A stretch of DNA of 64,000 nt from Arthrobacter sp. ZGTC131 (GTDB lineage: Bacteria; Actinomycetota; Actinomycetes; Actinomycetales; Micrococcaceae). A model generated the notes under the pieces. It ran no database searches. It had not been told where the DNA came from and saw only the letters and a list, made by a program, of their open reading frames with translations. Where the stretch lies: NCBI RefSeq assembly GCF_002929275.1, contig NZ_PJIK01000009.1, positions 124,001-188,000 of the forward strand, in the 5' to 3' direction. Of this stretch, positions 9,531 to 19,225 are shown in pieces. A program made the translations under genes and the position numbers. How positions within the stretch are numbered: position 1 is the first letter of the stretch; each line of letters starts with the position of its first letter.

Positions 9531-10691
9531 TCACTTGTTCTTCCCCCGGGCGGCCACGGCCCACCGGTCCACCAGCTCACCGCGGCTGGTGACTGCGACG
9601 TCGTCGGCCAGGTTTATCGCAAGGCACACATGGTTGGGGATGACGCGCAGCCTCTGTCCGATCGCCGGCACGGTCGCGCGCTCGGGCCACTCGACGGTGG
9701 CATGGTGCTCCGACAATGCCGTGATCTGGGCGTCGGGCTGGTCCATCAGCCGGCCGAAGCCGCTTGCCCATGCCGGCCGGTCGCTGCCGAGAACCTTGCT
9801 GCCGGCGTCGATGATGAAGCGTGCGGGGCCGTCCGCCGTGGTTTCATGCTGGCTGACCACCGTGGCCGCCACGGTCAGTGCGATGTCCTCGACGGCGCAC
9901 CGCCCCAGCTCCAGCTGCTGGGCGTCGCCGAAGACATAGACGCCCGGACGCACCTCGGTGGCCACCGAATTCTCGGTCAGCATCGCCGTCGGGGTTGAGC
10001 CGCCGCTTCGGCAGGTGATGTGGAACCCTGCCGCGGCGAGGACTTCGGACGCCTGGTGCAGGGCCCGCTGCTCCTGCCGGGCCGCCTCGGCCGGCATGCC
10101 GGGCGCATAACTGTGGCCCGGGAAGGTGAAGACTCCCGCGACCTTCAGGCCGGCCTGTGCCGCTGCTTGGGCCACCGGCACCACTGCCTCCGGACGGACC
10201 CCGCTCCGGTGGTGGCCGCTGTCGACCTCCAGGAGAACGCTCACGCTCCCGGCCGCCTTCCCCAGCCCGGTTCCCAGCATGGCCGCCCCTGCCGCGGAAT
10301 CCACGCCGACGGCGATTTGTGCAGTTTCCGACAGGCGCCGCAGCCGGTCGGCTTTTTGGGGGGAAATCCAGAGCGGATAGGCGATGAACAGGTCATCGAC
10401 ACCCGCAGCTGCAAACACTTCCGCTTCGCCGATGGTTGCCACGGTAAGGCCCGATGCTCCCGCAGCGATTTGGCGGGCGGCGATCTCGGGGATCTTGTGC
10501 GTTTTGGCGTGCGGGCGCAGGCGTAGGCCTTTTGCCCGGACAGCCGATGCCATGCGGTCGATGTTCCGCTCGAGTATGTCCAGGTCGACCATGACTTCCG
10601 GCGTGTCGATTTCCTTTGGGATGGTCACAGCCGGCATCTCCTGGTTGGTCATCTCCGCCGTCGCGGTCCGGGGGCGGGGTCTTGAACTCAC
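9531..10691 (-). CDS. D-threonine aldolase / D-serine dehydratase-like PLP enzyme
   Basis: A fold-type III PLP protein. The likely PLP lysine is in [14 protein letters not shown]. The barrel includes [15 protein letters not shown] and CRSGGSTPT, and the C-terminal PNHVC supplies the His-x-Cys pair that binds metal in eukaryotic D-serine dehydratases and D-threonine aldolases. It acts on a D-hydroxyamino acid, giving glycine plus aldehyde or a keto acid plus ammonia. The GTG at 10691 gives 386 residues and lies four bases after the TetR stop codon. ATGs at 10652 and 10637 are alternatives, but none has a well-spaced ribosome site. It is probably cotranscribed with the TetR gene. Confidence 0.85.
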   Translation of the reverse strand: MSSRPRPRTATAEMTNQEMPAVTIPKEIDTPEVMVDLDILERNIDRMASAVRAKGLRLRPHAKTHKIPEIAARQIAAGASGLTVATIGEAEVFAAAGVDDLFIAYPLWISPQKADRLRRLSETAQIAVGVDSAAGAAMLGTGLGKAAGSVSVLLEVDSGHHRSGVRPEAVVPVAQAAAQAGLKVAGVFTFPGHSYAPGMPAEAARQEQRALHQASEVLAAAGFHITCRSGGSTPTAMLTENSVATEVRPGVYVFGDAQQLELGRCAVEDIALTVAATVVSQHETTADGPARFIIDAGSKVLGSDRPAWASGFGRLMDQPDAQITALSEHHATVEWPERATVPAIGQRLRVIPNHVCLAINLADDVAVTSRGELVDRWAVAARGKNK

Positions 10692-10695
10692 AAGG

Positions 10696-11286
10696 CTAGC
10701 GGGTCAGCAGGGCCAGGAAGCCCTCGAGCTGTTCGTTCAGTCCGAGGTCGGTGCGGCCTTCCGGGGCCAGCGCTGCCCATATCTGGGCGCCGAGGAGCAT
10801 GTTCAGCAGCTGGCCGGCGAGCGCGTCGTCGTCGACGGCGGTTGTGACGGCGCCGCTTTTCCTCGCCTCCGCGAGGTGCCCCAGTAACGCTGCGTGCCAC
10901 TGCTCCATGGATTCCCGGTGGATGGCGGCCTTTGCGGGGTCGTTGACCGCCTTCTGCCAGAACGGGATCACGATCCGCGCCTCGTTGATGCGCTCCTCGT
11001 CCAGCGGCAACACTTCCACGCAGAAGGCCCGCAGGGCAGCGATCCCGGATTTGCCGGCGGTGACCGCCTCGATTCGCTGGTTGGTCCGGTTGAAAACGTG
11101 GCTGAAGGCGAATGCGAGGAGGGTGTCCTTGGTGGGGAAGTACGGCTTGAGGGCTCCGTTGGCGAAGCCTGCTTCGGTGGCAATTTCGCGCATGGTGGCG
11201 CCCTCGATGCCCAGCTTGGCGATGATCCGCCAGGTCGCGTCAACCAGTTCCAGGCGACGCTCGTCATGGTCAACAATCTTTGGCAC
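10696..11286 (-). CDS. TetR/AcrR-family transcriptional regulator
   Basis: A 196-residue repressor. The N-terminal helix-turn-helix reads [20 protein letters not shown], where the recognition helix is followed by FPTKDTLL. The C-terminal ligand domain (residues ~80-190) resembles the BetI-type TetR_C_6 group. It is divergent from the copper amine oxidase gene across 122 bases that contain an 11-bp-arm inverted repeat at 11345-11372, the likely operator. It probably controls the amine oxidase and its own transcript with the PLP enzyme. The ligand is unknown; an amine or aldehyde is a reasonable guess. Confidence 0.85.
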   Translation of the reverse strand: MPKIVDHDERRLELVDATWRIIAKLGIEGATMREIATEAGFANGALKPYFPTKDTLLAFAFSHVFNRTNQRIEAVTAGKSGIAALRAFCVEVLPLDEERINEARIVIPFWQKAVNDPAKAAIHRESMEQWHAALLGHLAEARKSGAVTTAVDDDALAGQLLNMLLGAQIWAALAPEGRTDLGLNEQLEGFLALLTR

Positions 11287-11344
11287 GCTGGCGCTCCCCC
11301 GGAACTTTTTTGTGTCGAACCCTTGTGATCCATCTTACGGACCG

Positions 11345-11372
11345 TTTATTCTCTACAACTATAGAAAATAAA
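11345..11372. promoter_or_regulatory. TetR operator candidate
   Basis: TTTATTCTCTA (11345-11355) and TAGAAAATAAA (11362-11372) are inverted repeats with one mismatch and a 6-base spacer. It lies centrally between the divergent TetR and amine oxidase genes, and its A/T richness suggests overlap with promoter elements. Confidence 0.65.
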
Positions 11373-11408
11373 AATCCGACCTGCCAAGGTCCCGGACAAA
11401 AGGCCGTC

Positions 11409-13328
11409 ATGACCCCCTCCATAACTGACACGCTTACGCCGCACCGCCTGGCGACGGGCGCCGAAATCACGGACGTCCAGGGCATTCTTAGCGCCGGCGG
11501 ACTTCTGGGCCCGGAGAAGCGGATTGCCTACCTCGGCCTGCTGGATCCGGCCCGGGGCGCGACGCCCGAACAGGAGGACCGGCGCTTCCGGGTCTTCATT
11601 CACGATGTGACCGGCGGGCAACCCCTGGACGTCACCGTCTCGGCCACGGGCGGCGCGGTGATTTCCGCCGTCGAACTGGACACTTCCGTGACGGGTGAAC
11701 TCCCCGTACTCGAGGAGGAGTTCGAAGTCGTCGAGGAACTCCTCGCCTCCGACGAACGGTGGCTCAGCGCGCTCGCGGAGCGTGGACTGGAGGTCAACAA
11801 GGTGCGCGTGGCCCCGCTGTCGGCCGGCGTCTTCGAATACCCGGAGGAGAAGGGGCGCAGGATCCTCCGGGGCCTCGCGTTCGTGCAGGAGTTCCCGCAG
11901 GACAGCGCCTGGGCGCATCCGGTGGACGGCCTCGTGGCCTACGTCGACGTCGTCAGCAAGACGGTGACCCAGGTGCTGGACACCGGCGTGTTCCCCGTTC
12001 CCGCGGAACACGGCAACTACACCGATCCGGAGCTGACCGGCCCGCTCCGCACCACCCAGAAGCCCATCAGCATCACGCAGCCAGAAGGGCCCAGCTTCAC
12101 CGTGGCCGGCGGCAACCACGTGGAGTGGGAGAAGTGGAGCCTGGACGTCGGCTTTGATGTCCGCGAAGGCGTGGTGCTGCACAACCTCGCCTTCCAGGAC
12201 GGTGAGCGGAGGCGCCCCATCATCAACCGCGCATCCATCGCCGAGATGGTGGTTCCCTACGGTGATCCGTCCCCGATCCGGTCGTGGCAGAACTACTTCG
12301 ACACGGGGGAGTACCTGGTGGGCCAGTACGCCAACTCGCTCGAACTGGGGTGCGACTGCCTCGGTGACATCACCTACCTCAGCCCGGTCATCAGCGACGC
12401 CTTCGGCAACCCCCGCGAGATCCGCAACGGCATCTGCATGCATGAGGAGGACTGGGGCATCCTGGCCAAGCACAGCGACCTCTGGTCCGGCGTCAACTAC
12501 ACGCGCCGGAACCGCCGCCTGGTGATCTCCTTCTTCACCACCATCGGCAACTACGACTACGGCTTCTACTGGTACCTGTACCTGGACGGCACCATCGAGT
12601 TCGAGGCCAAGGCCACCGGCGTGGTCTTCACCAGTGCCTACCCCGAGGGAGGGTCGGACAACATCTCGCAGCTGGCTCCCGGGCTGGGGGCGCCCTTCCA
12701 CCAGCACCTTTTCAGCGCCCGCCTGGACATGGCGATCGACGGGTTCACCAACCGGGTCGAGGAAGAGGACGTTGTCCGGCAGCCGATGGGGGAGGGCAAC
12801 GAACGGGGCAACGCCTTCTCCCGGCGGCGCACCCTGCTGGCCCGCGAATCGGAAGCCGTCCGTGAAGCTGACGCGCGCAACGGCCGCACCTGGATCATCT
12901 CCAATCCGGACTCGCGCAACCGGCTCGGCGAGCCGGTGGGCTTCAAACTCCACGCGCAGGGCCAGCCCACACTTCTGGCTGATCCGGGGTCCTCCATCGC
13001 GCAGCGCGCCGCCTTCGCGACGAAGGACCTGTGGGTCACCCGGTTCGCGGAAGACGAGCGCTACCCCACCGGGGACTTCGTGAACCAGCACGCCGGAGGA
13101 GCGGGCCTGCCGGCCTACGTCGCCCAGGACCGGGACATCGACGGGCAGGACATTGTTGTCTGGCACACCTTCGGCCTCACCCACTTCCCGCGGACCGAAG
13201 ACTGGCCGATCATGCCGGTGGACACGGTCGGTTTCAAGCTGCGCCCCGAAGGATTCTTTGACCGCAGCCCCGTACTCGATGTGCCTGCCGGTTCGCAGCC
13301 GGCTTCCGGCGGACATTGCCACGGCTAG
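11409..13328 (+). CDS. Copper-containing primary amine oxidase
   Basis: Oxidises primary amines to aldehydes with release of ammonia and hydrogen peroxide. The 639-residue length matches bacterial copper amine oxidases such as the Arthrobacter phenylethylamine and histamine oxidases. The topaquinone precursor tyrosine is in [11 protein letters not shown] (T/S-x-x-N-Y-D/E). Copper ligands are expected in [12 protein letters not shown] and [17 protein letters not shown]. No signal peptide is evident, so it is probably cytoplasmic. The ATG at 11409 is preferred because the frame upstream runs through the operator. An aldehyde dehydrogenase (816-2228) and ammonium-assimilating gdhA in the window could use its products. 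Confidence 0.95.
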   Translation: MTPSITDTLTPHRLATGAEITDVQGILSAGGLLGPEKRIAYLGLLDPARGATPEQEDRRFRVFIHDVTGGQPLDVTVSATGGAVISAVELDTSVTGELPVLEEEFEVVEELLASDERWLSALAERGLEVNKVRVAPLSAGVFEYPEEKGRRILRGLAFVQEFPQDSAWAHPVDGLVAYVDVVSKTVTQVLDTGVFPVPAEHGNYTDPELTGPLRTTQKPISITQPEGPSFTVAGGNHVEWEKWSLDVGFDVREGVVLHNLAFQDGERRRPIINRASIAEMVVPYGDPSPIRSWQNYFDTGEYLVGQYANSLELGCDCLGDITYLSPVISDAFGNPREIRNGICMHEEDWGILAKHSDLWSGVNYTRRNRRLVISFFTTIGNYDYGFYWYLYLDGTIEFEAKATGVVFTSAYPEGGSDNISQLAPGLGAPFHQHLFSARLDMAIDGFTNRVEEEDVVRQPMGEGNERGNAFSRRRTLLARESEAVREADARNGRTWIISNPDSRNRLGEPVGFKLHAQGQPTLLADPGSSIAQRAAFATKDLWVTRFAEDERYPTGDFVNQHAGGAGLPAYVAQDRDIDGQDIVVWHTFGLTHFPRTEDWPIMPVDTVGFKLRPEGFFDRSPVLDVPAGSQPASGGHCHG

Positions 13329-13818
13329 GCTGACGCCGTTGACAGCCCTTCGGGAACGGGGCCGCGCCGCCGGCCCCGTCCTCCGCCCCGGCCCCATTGT
13401 CCACTCCCGGCTTGTCCACTCCCGGGTTGTCGCCGCTGCGACGGCTGCATCCTGCCTGGTCCACCTCTGGCTCGTCACGGGCAGCCACCACGGGCTGTGG
13501 CTTAACGTGCTGATGCTGGCCATGGTGGGAGTCTGCCTGCCCTGCGCTTTCCACATCTGGCGCGATGGAAGGGCGGGTTCCCTGCGGCAGGTGATGGCAT
13601 GCGGGCTGGCCATGACGGTGCTGCACGCCGCCCTGCTCCTGGGTGGTGCTGCCGGTGGCGCGGCGGCCGGTCACAGCCACGGGACGGCCCTGCCGGCAGC
13701 AGGGGCGGGCTGGTCCGCGGCTGGTTCTGCCTCTGGCGGGTTGCTGGCCATCGTCGCCTTGGAAATTACGACGGCGCTGCTCGCCGCCACGCTGCTGGCC
13801 CGGCTCCGGCGCCGGTGA
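13279..13818 (+). CDS. Small histidine-rich membrane protein, unknown function
   Basis: Up to 179 residues with about four hydrophobic helices (around [54 protein letters not shown] and [20 protein letters not shown]). Histidines and methionines cluster near or in the helices: HLW, GSHHG, FHIW, VLHAAL, GHSHG. I do not recognise a family. From the ATG at 13279 it overlaps the amine oxidase by 50 bases; a TTG at 13339 would place it 10 bases after the stop. Neither has a clear ribosome site, so translational coupling is likely. Its position right after a copper enzyme suggests a metal-related role, but that is speculation. Confidence 0.55.
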   Translation: MCLPVRSRLPADIATARLTPLTALRERGRAAGPVLRPGPIVHSRLVHSRVVAAATAASCLVHLWLVTGSHHGLWLNVLMLAMVGVCLPCAFHIWRDGRAGSLRQVMACGLAMTVLHAALLLGGAAGGAAAGHSHGTALPAAGAGWSAAGSASGGLLAIVALEITTALLAATLLARLRRR

Positions 13819-13869
13819 CCTAGCGCCCCCCGGTGATCGAGTCGTCTGGCCGGATATGATCGGATTTAG

Positions 13870-13992
13870 CCTGCGCAAAGGCCTGCGCAAAGGCCTGCGG
13901 GGGCTCAGGCCGGCCGCACCACCGAACCACCGAACCACCGAACCACCGAACCACCGAACCACCGAACCACCGAACCACCGAACCACCGAACC
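13870..13992 (+). repeat. 8-bp tandem repeat (nine copies of ACCGAACC) plus a 12-bp duplication
   Basis: ACCGAACC is repeated exactly nine times at 13921-13992, 19 bases before the dehydratase ATG at 14012. Just upstream, CCTGCGCAAAGG occurs twice in tandem (13870-13881, 13882-13893). An upstream ATG at 13856 is in frame with the dehydratase through the repeat, encoding three 8-residue PNHRTTEP-type units. Gain or loss of one 8-base unit would break that frame. Confidence 0.9.
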
Positions 13993-14011
13993 ACTGCCAC
14001 CCGGGGATGAA

Positions 14012-14944
14012 ATGATCACGCGAGCTGACGTCGATGAAGCCGCCGCCAGAATTGCCGGGCTGGTGCGGCGCACCCCGGTGATAGCAGCGGACCGGGGGAG
14101 CTATGCCGGGAACGTGTGGCTGAAGTGCGAGTTCATGCAGCACACCGGGACGTTCAAGGCGCGCGGTGCGTTCAACCGGGTGCTTGCCTGCCGTGAACGC
14201 GGCGAGCTGAAGGAGGACGTCGGAATCGTGGTGGCCTCCGGCGGCAATGCCGGCCTGGCCAACGCCTATGCCGCTGCACAGGCCGGCGTGCCGGCCACCG
14301 TCTTTGTCCCGGAGACCGCCCCCGCCATGAAGGTGAAGAAGCTCAGGGAATCCGGGGCCTCCGTCATCCAGCGCGGCGCCGAATACGCCATCGCCTACGA
14401 CGCCGCCGTCGCTTATGCAGCCGAATCCGGCGCCGTGTACTGCCACGCCTACGACCAGCCGGAGATTGCCGCGGCTGCCGGCACGGTCGGTTCGGAGCTC
14501 CTGGAACAGCTGGACGGCGTGGACACCGTGCTGGTGGCCGTGGGCGGCGGGGGCCTGATGGCCGGGATTGCGGCCGCCGTCGAAGGCCTGGCCAACGTGG
14601 TGGGAGTGGAGCCAGCCACTGCCCCCACGCTCCGTGCTGCCCTCGAGGCGGGAGCCCCGGTCGACGTGGCCGTCGCCGGGATCGCGGCGGACTCCCTGGG
14701 AGCCCGGCGAATCGGGCAGATCGGCTTTGAAGTTGCGGTCAGGACCGGCGTGAAGAGCCTGCTGGTGTCCGACGACGAGATCGTCGCCGCGCGCTCGCTG
14801 CTGTGGGCCGAGTACCGGATGGTCGTGGAGCACGGTGCCGCGGCCGCCTATGCTGCGCTGACGTCGGGGGCCTACGTTCCGGCGGAGGGCGAACGCGTTG
14901 CCGTTATCCTGTGCGGCGCCAACACGGACCCTTCCACCGTCTGA
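14012..14944 (+). CDS. Serine/threonine dehydratase-like PLP enzyme
   Basis: A 310-residue fold-type II PLP enzyme related to catabolic threonine/serine dehydratases. The Schiff-base lysine is in HTGTFKARGAFNR, the substrate loop is ASGGNAGLANAYAA, and the phosphate-binding glycine loop is VAVGGGGLMAGIA. There is no C-terminal ACT domain, so it is not the allosteric biosynthetic IlvA. It would deaminate L-serine or L-threonine to a 2-oxo acid and ammonia; related enzymes include serine racemases. The start is taken as ATG 14012 with GGGGA 4 bases upstream. A longer form from 13856 would carry a repetitive N-terminus. Confidence 0.8.
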   Translation: MITRADVDEAAARIAGLVRRTPVIAADRGSYAGNVWLKCEFMQHTGTFKARGAFNRVLACRERGELKEDVGIVVASGGNAGLANAYAAAQAGVPATVFVPETAPAMKVKKLRESGASVIQRGAEYAIAYDAAVAYAAESGAVYCHAYDQPEIAAAAGTVGSELLEQLDGVDTVLVAVGGGGLMAGIAAAVEGLANVVGVEPATAPTLRAALEAGAPVDVAVAGIAADSLGARRIGQIGFEVAVRTGVKSLLVSDDEIVAARSLLWAEYRMVVEHGAAAAYAALTSGAYVPAEGERVAVILCGANTDPSTV

Positions 14945-15010
14945 CGGTCCCCGCCGGAGGCTGAGCCCCAGAGGATGTACGTCGACTCAGCGCGGGCTAA
15001 TGCGGCGGGC

Positions 15011-15571
15011 CTAGGGCGCCAGCCGGCGGAACTCGGAGCCGAAATGCAGCAGCGGGTCCGACGCCTCGGCCGGTGAAGCGTCGCTGCCCATCGCCAAGAC
15101 CTCTCCGACAACGAGCAGGTGGGTGGCGGCCGGATGAACGGATACCGTTCGCAGCTCAAAGTAGGCGAGGGCTCCTTCGATAACGGCCGCTCCCGTGGCT
15201 GGACCGCGTCGGAAGGGAACCTGCGCGAGCATTCCGTGCAGCGGGATCCCGGGGCTGGCCAGCCAGTTCGCGGTGCCCTGGTGATTGCCGGACAGCAGGC
15301 TCAGCGCCCACGTACCCGCTTCGGCAACCGCCTCGCCGATCCGCGATTCCGAATAGAGGCTGACCAGCAGGGTCGGCGGATCGTAGGAAACTGAGAGGAA
15401 CGCGCTGACGGTCGCGGCATAATCGCGGTTGCGCAGCACGGTGGAAACCACGCCGACGCCGGCGGCGATGTCGCTGCTGAGCCTGCGGTACAGGTCCACG
15501 TCAGCGTCCGACGGCGGCCCCTCGCCAAGGCGGTGTGCATCCAGGTTCCCGGGTGTCTCCATGAAGCCCAT
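15011..15571 (-). CDS. Flavin reductase-like, FMN-binding protein
   Basis: A 186-residue protein of the flavin reductase-like split-barrel family. Matching features are the early GVGVVSTVLRNRDYAATVSAF, the flavin-binding FLSVSYDPPTLLVSLYSESRIGEA and HLLVVGEVLAMG near the C-terminus. Such enzymes supply reduced FMN/FAD to two-component monooxygenases, or act as stand-alone reductases. No partner oxygenase lies next to it. The start at ATG 15571 or at 15562 cannot be settled, as neither has a good ribosome site. It is convergent with the dehydratase. Confidence 0.75.
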   Translation of the reverse strand: MGFMETPGNLDAHRLGEGPPSDADVDLYRRLSSDIAAGVGVVSTVLRNRDYAATVSAFLSVSYDPPTLLVSLYSESRIGEAVAEAGTWALSLLSGNHQGTANWLASPGIPLHGMLAQVPFRRGPATGAAVIEGALAYFELRTVSVHPAATHLLVVGEVLAMGSDASPAEASDPLLHFGSEFRRLAP

Positions 15572-15726
15572 CGTGTCACGCGATGCCGGGCGGCGTGCCC
15601 AGTTTCAGGAGGGAACAAGCCCGTGGAACCGCGCCTCGCAGCCGTGCATGGGAAGATGGTCCCCTACGGCTGTGACGTAACTAACGCAATGCTGACCCTG
15701 CATGTGTAAGCCAATGTCCCGCTGCC

Positions 15727-15748
15727 GTTAACCTTCCGTTCACCTTTG
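15727..15748 (+). promoter_or_regulatory. PHO-box-like direct repeat upstream of pstS
   Basis: GTTAACCTTCC (15727-15737) followed directly by GTTCACCTTTG (15738-15748) is an 11-base tandem repeat matching the actinobacterial PhoP/PHO-box pattern (GTTCACC-type units). It lies 120 bases before pstS, consistent with induction by phosphate starvation. Confidence 0.65.
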
Positions 15749-15867
15749 ACCCCAACACTCGTTACCTGCGGCCCATAACTTCGATGAAGGTACAAAAAGT
15801 ACGCAGCTCCCTGTCCGGACGTCTCCGGTTCGGATCGCATCAGAAAACCCTGGAAGGGGTACACCCA

Positions 15868-16986
15868 GTGAAGGCACTCCGCTTCGGCCGCCACGCGGCT
15901 ATCGCTGTCATCGCCGTTGGCGCACTCGCGCTCACCGCTTGCGGTTCAGACAACGCCACTAACACTCCTGCAGGCACGCAGTCCGCTGCCGGCACCAAGG
16001 TCACCGGAACCCTGACCGGCATCGGTTCCTCTGCGCAGGGCGCAGCTATGGACGTCTGGAAGACCAACTTCGCCGCCGCAAACCAGGGCGCCACCGTGCA
16101 GTACTCACCGGACGGTTCCGGGGCTGGCCGCAAGGCCATTCTCGACGGCTCGGCACAGTTCGCCGGTTCCGACGCCTACCTGAAGGACGAGGAGCTCGCG
16201 AGCGCCAAGACCCAGTGCGGCCCTGAAGGCGCCATCGACATCCCGGTCTACATCTCCCCGATCGCCATCGCGTTCAACGTGCCGGATGTCATGGACCTGA
16301 AGCTGGACGCTCCCACGGCGGCCAAGATCTTCCGCGGCGAGATCGCCAAGTGGAACGACCCCGCCATTACTGCCCTGAACCCGGATGTCAAGCTTCCGGA
16401 CCTCAAGGTCACCCCGGTTAACCGCTCCGACGACTCCGGCACCACCACGAACTTCACCGAGTACCTCGCGGCTGCGGCTCCGGAGGTCTGGAAGGACGAG
16501 GCCGACGGCGTGTGGCCCGCTTCGCTGAAGGGCGAGAACGCCAAGGGCACGTCGGGCGTCGTCAAGACCGTCACCGACACCCCGGGTGCAGTGACGTACG
16601 CAGATGACTCCGCAGTTGGCGGCAAGCTGGGCACCGCCCAGATCAAGGTCGGCTCCGAGTTCGTCAAGATCTCCCCGGAGGCCGCTGCCAAGGCCGTTGA
16701 CGCCGGCAAGTCCGTCGAAGGCCGCGCCGCCAGCGACGTTGCGATCAAGCTGGACCGTACCACCACCGAGTCCGGCGCCTACCCGATCGTGCTGGTTTCG
16801 TACCACGTAGTCTGCTCCGCCTATGACAAGCAGGAGACCGTTGACCTGGTCAAGGCTTTTGAGACGTACGTAGTCTCCGAAGAGGGCCAGAAGGCTGCCG
16901 CCGAGTCCGCAAAGTCGGCTCCGCTGTCCTCCGCCCTGACGGAGAAGGCTACCAAGGCCATCGAAGCCATCAAGGTCAAGTCGTAA
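15868..16986 (+). CDS. pstS: Phosphate ABC transporter substrate-binding lipoprotein PstS
   Basis: A 372-residue membrane-anchored phosphate receptor. It has a lipoprotein signal peptide ending ALALTACGS (cysteine ~27), then phosphate-binding motifs GIGSSAQGAAMDVW, YSPDGSGAGRKAILDG, FAGSDAYL and NRSDDSGTTTNFTEYL. The GTG at 15868 is chosen because GGAAGGGG sits about 8 bases upstream; an ATG at 15784 would displace the signal peptide. It is first gene of pstSCAB. A strong hairpin separates it from pstC and probably keeps PstS more abundant than the membrane parts. Confidence 0.95.
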   Translation: MKALRFGRHAAIAVIAVGALALTACGSDNATNTPAGTQSAAGTKVTGTLTGIGSSAQGAAMDVWKTNFAAANQGATVQYSPDGSGAGRKAILDGSAQFAGSDAYLKDEELASAKTQCGPEGAIDIPVYISPIAIAFNVPDVMDLKLDAPTAAKIFRGEIAKWNDPAITALNPDVKLPDLKVTPVNRSDDSGTTTNFTEYLAAAAPEVWKDEADGVWPASLKGENAKGTSGVVKTVTDTPGAVTYADDSAVGGKLGTAQIKVGSEFVKISPEAAAKAVDAGKSVEGRAASDVAIKLDRTTTESGAYPIVLVSYHVVCSAYDKQETVDLVKAFETYVVSEEGQKAAAESAKSAPLSSALTEKATKAIEAIKVKS

Positions 16987-17004
16987 GGTTTGAACTGAAC
17001 GCCG

Positions 17005-17042
17005 AAGTTCCCCGCCCAGCCGAAAGGCAGGGCGGGGAACTT
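17005..17042 (+). terminator. Strong intra-operon hairpin between pstS and pstC
   Basis: A 13-bp perfect stem (17005-17017 with 17030-17042, AAGTTCCCCGCCC / GGGCGGGGAACTT) continues after one mismatch into GCC-GAAA-GGC with a GNRA tetraloop. It probably acts as an attenuator or 3' stabiliser giving excess pstS mRNA. Confidence 0.75.
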
Positions 17043-17107
17043 AGCCGTGTAAAAACCGGCTCCACAAAGATCCACAATTCTGCAACACCAACACCGAAGG
17101 GCCAGGT

Positions 17108-18040
17108 ATGACCACCACCTCCCTGACAAGTTCCCGTGGCGCAGGCCGCGCCGGGGATAAAGTCTTCTCCGGAGCCGCCCTGGCAGCAGGGTGCCTGATC
17201 CTTGCCGTGCTGTTCGGCGTTGCGCTCTTCCTCCTCATCCAGGCCCTTCCGGCTTTCACGGCCCCTGCTTCGGATATCCAAGGCGGAAAGGGCTTCTTTG
17301 CCTACATCTGGCCGATTGTCATCGGCACGCTCATCGCGGCCGTCATCGCGCTGGTCATCGCCACGCCGGTTGCCATCGGCGTCGCGCTCTTCATCTCGCA
17401 CTACGCGCCGCGGCAGCTGGCCTCCGGCCTCGGCTACGTGATTGACCTCCTCGCCGCCATCCCCTCCGTGATTTACGGCGCCTGGGGCGCGGCCTTCCTG
17501 GCCAGCCAAATTTCCCCGGCCTATGACTGGCTCGCGGACAACATGGGCTGGCTGCCCATCTTCCAGGGACCTGCATCAGCCACCGGCAAGACCATCCTGA
17601 CCGCAGGCATCGTGCTGTCCGTGATGGTGCTTCCGATCATCACGTCGTTGGCCCGCGAGATTTTCCTGCAGACCCCCAAGCTGCACGAGGAAGCCGCACT
17701 TGCCCTAGGCGCAACGCGCTGGGAAATGATCAAGATGGCCGTCCTGCCGTTCGCCCGCCCGGGCATCATCAGTGCCGTCATGCTGGGCCTCGGCCGGGCG
17801 CTCGGCGAGACCATGGCCGTGGCGCTGGTGCTTTCCTCCGGCGCCCTCACCGCCAGCCTGATTCAATCTGGCAACCAGACCATCGCAGCCGAGATCGCGC
17901 TTAACTTCCCTGAGGCGAGCGGCCTGAAGGTGAACACGCTGATTGCCGCTGGCCTGATCCTTTTCGTGATCACCCTGGCCGTCAACATGGTTGCCCGCTG
18001 GATCATCAGCCGGCACAAAGAATTCTCGGGAGCCAACTAA
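17108..18040 (+). CDS. pstC: Phosphate ABC transporter permease PstC
   Basis: A 310-residue inner-membrane component of the high-affinity phosphate importer, with six predicted helices and the binding-protein-dependent permease signature EEAALALGATRWEMIKMAVLPFARPG, which contacts PstB. The N-terminus is short and hydrophilic before the first helix (LAAGCLILAVLFGVALFLL). The pstC stop codon abuts the pstA ATG with no gap, indicating coupled translation. Confidence 0.95.
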   Translation: MTTTSLTSSRGAGRAGDKVFSGAALAAGCLILAVLFGVALFLLIQALPAFTAPASDIQGGKGFFAYIWPIVIGTLIAAVIALVIATPVAIGVALFISHYAPRQLASGLGYVIDLLAAIPSVIYGAWGAAFLASQISPAYDWLADNMGWLPIFQGPASATGKTILTAGIVLSVMVLPIITSLAREIFLQTPKLHEEAALALGATRWEMIKMAVLPFARPGIISAVMLGLGRALGETMAVALVLSSGALTASLIQSGNQTIAAEIALNFPEASGLKVNTLIAAGLILFVITLAVNMVARWIISRHKEFSGAN

Positions 18041-19150
18041 ATGACCTCCACCCTGACGCCGGCCCGCAAAAGGTCCGCACTGACCAAGGGCCAGCTGCCC
18101 AAGTTTGCCCCGTACGTCGTCCTCGCCGTGGCGCTGGTTCTCGGCGCAGCGATCCTCGCGCTGATTGGCTTCAACGCCTTCGGCTGGGGCCTTCTCTCCG
18201 CCATCCTCTTCGCTGCAGGATTGGTGGGCTGGAGTGCCGCCGTGGAAGGCTCACGCAAGGCCAAGGACAAGCTCGCCACGTGCCTCGTGATGGGATCCTT
18301 CCTTATTGCGCTCCTGCCGCTCATTTCCGTGATCTGGACCGTCCTGGTCAACGGCATCCCGGGCATTATCACGCCAGGGTTCCTGGGCACGTCCATGAAC
18401 GGCGTAACGGGCGTCTTTGACAACAGGGCGGCCGAAGGGACCGGCGCCGTCCTCGGCGGGATCTACCATGCGCTCATGGGCACGCTCCAGATCACCCTGC
18501 TGGCGACAGTTATCTCTGTACCCGTGGGCCTGCTGACAGCGATCTACCTCGTCGAGTACGGCAACGACCGCCCCCTGGCCCGCGCCATCACGTTCTTCGT
18601 GGACGTCATGACCGGCATCCCGTCCATCGTGGCCGGCCTCTTTGCCGCAGCGTTCTTTTTCGCCATTGTTGGCCCAGGCACCAAAACGGGCGCCGTCGCC
18701 GCCGTCGCGCTTTCAGTGCTCATGATCCCGGTGGTGGTCCGCTCCAGCGAGGAAATGCTCAAGATCGTCCCCAACGAGCTCCGCGAGGCGGCTTACGCCC
18801 TGGGCGTCCGCAAATGGCGCACCATCCTCAAGGTAGTCATTCCGACGGCGATCTCCGGCATCGCGTCCGGCGTCACCCTCGCGATCGCCCGAGTGATCGG
18901 CGAGACCGCACCCATCCTGGTGACGGCGGGCTTCGCCACGACCATCAACAACAATGTGTTCGGTGGCTGGATGGCCTCCCTGCCCACGTTCATTTACACG
19001 CAGATCCTGAACCCGACCTCGCCGTCCAACCCGGACCCGTCCTCGCAGCGGGCCTGGGGTGCCGCGCTGGTGCTCATCCTCCTGGTGATGCTCCTGAACC
19101 TCGGCGCCCGTCTGATTGCCAAGAGTTTCGCCCCGAAGACCGGACGCTAG
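18041..19150 (+). CDS. pstA: Phosphate ABC transporter permease PstA
   Basis: The second permease of the phosphate importer, 369 residues. It is longer than typical PstA because of an N-terminal extension of about 90 residues with two extra hydrophobic segments (YVVLAVALVLGAAILALIGF and WGLLSAILFAAGLVGW). The permease signature is ELREAAYALGVRKWRTILKVVIP. It starts directly after the pstC stop codon. PstB follows after 75 bases. Confidence 0.95.
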   Translation: MTSTLTPARKRSALTKGQLPKFAPYVVLAVALVLGAAILALIGFNAFGWGLLSAILFAAGLVGWSAAVEGSRKAKDKLATCLVMGSFLIALLPLISVIWTVLVNGIPGIITPGFLGTSMNGVTGVFDNRAAEGTGAVLGGIYHALMGTLQITLLATVISVPVGLLTAIYLVEYGNDRPLARAITFFVDVMTGIPSIVAGLFAAAFFFAIVGPGTKTGAVAAVALSVLMIPVVVRSSEEMLKIVPNELREAAYALGVRKWRTILKVVIPTAISGIASGVTLAIARVIGETAPILVTAGFATTINNNVFGGWMASLPTFIYTQILNPTSPSNPDPSSQRAWGAALVLILLVMLLNLGARLIAKSFAPKTGR

Positions 19151-19225
19151 GCAGGTCCCCGGCCGTTCCGGAACGGGCAGCCGGGATCTAGACTTCAATC
19201 CATACCAGCAAGTTAAAGGAACATC

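Noticed and set aside
11346-13613. A 755-codon minus-strand frame opposite the copper amine oxidase
   Set aside because: It is antisense composition noise; the plus-strand protein has the topaquinone and copper motifs.
13870-13992. Possible CRISPR-like array
   Set aside because: The repeat is 8 bases with no spacers and there are no cas genes; it is a simple tandem repeat.
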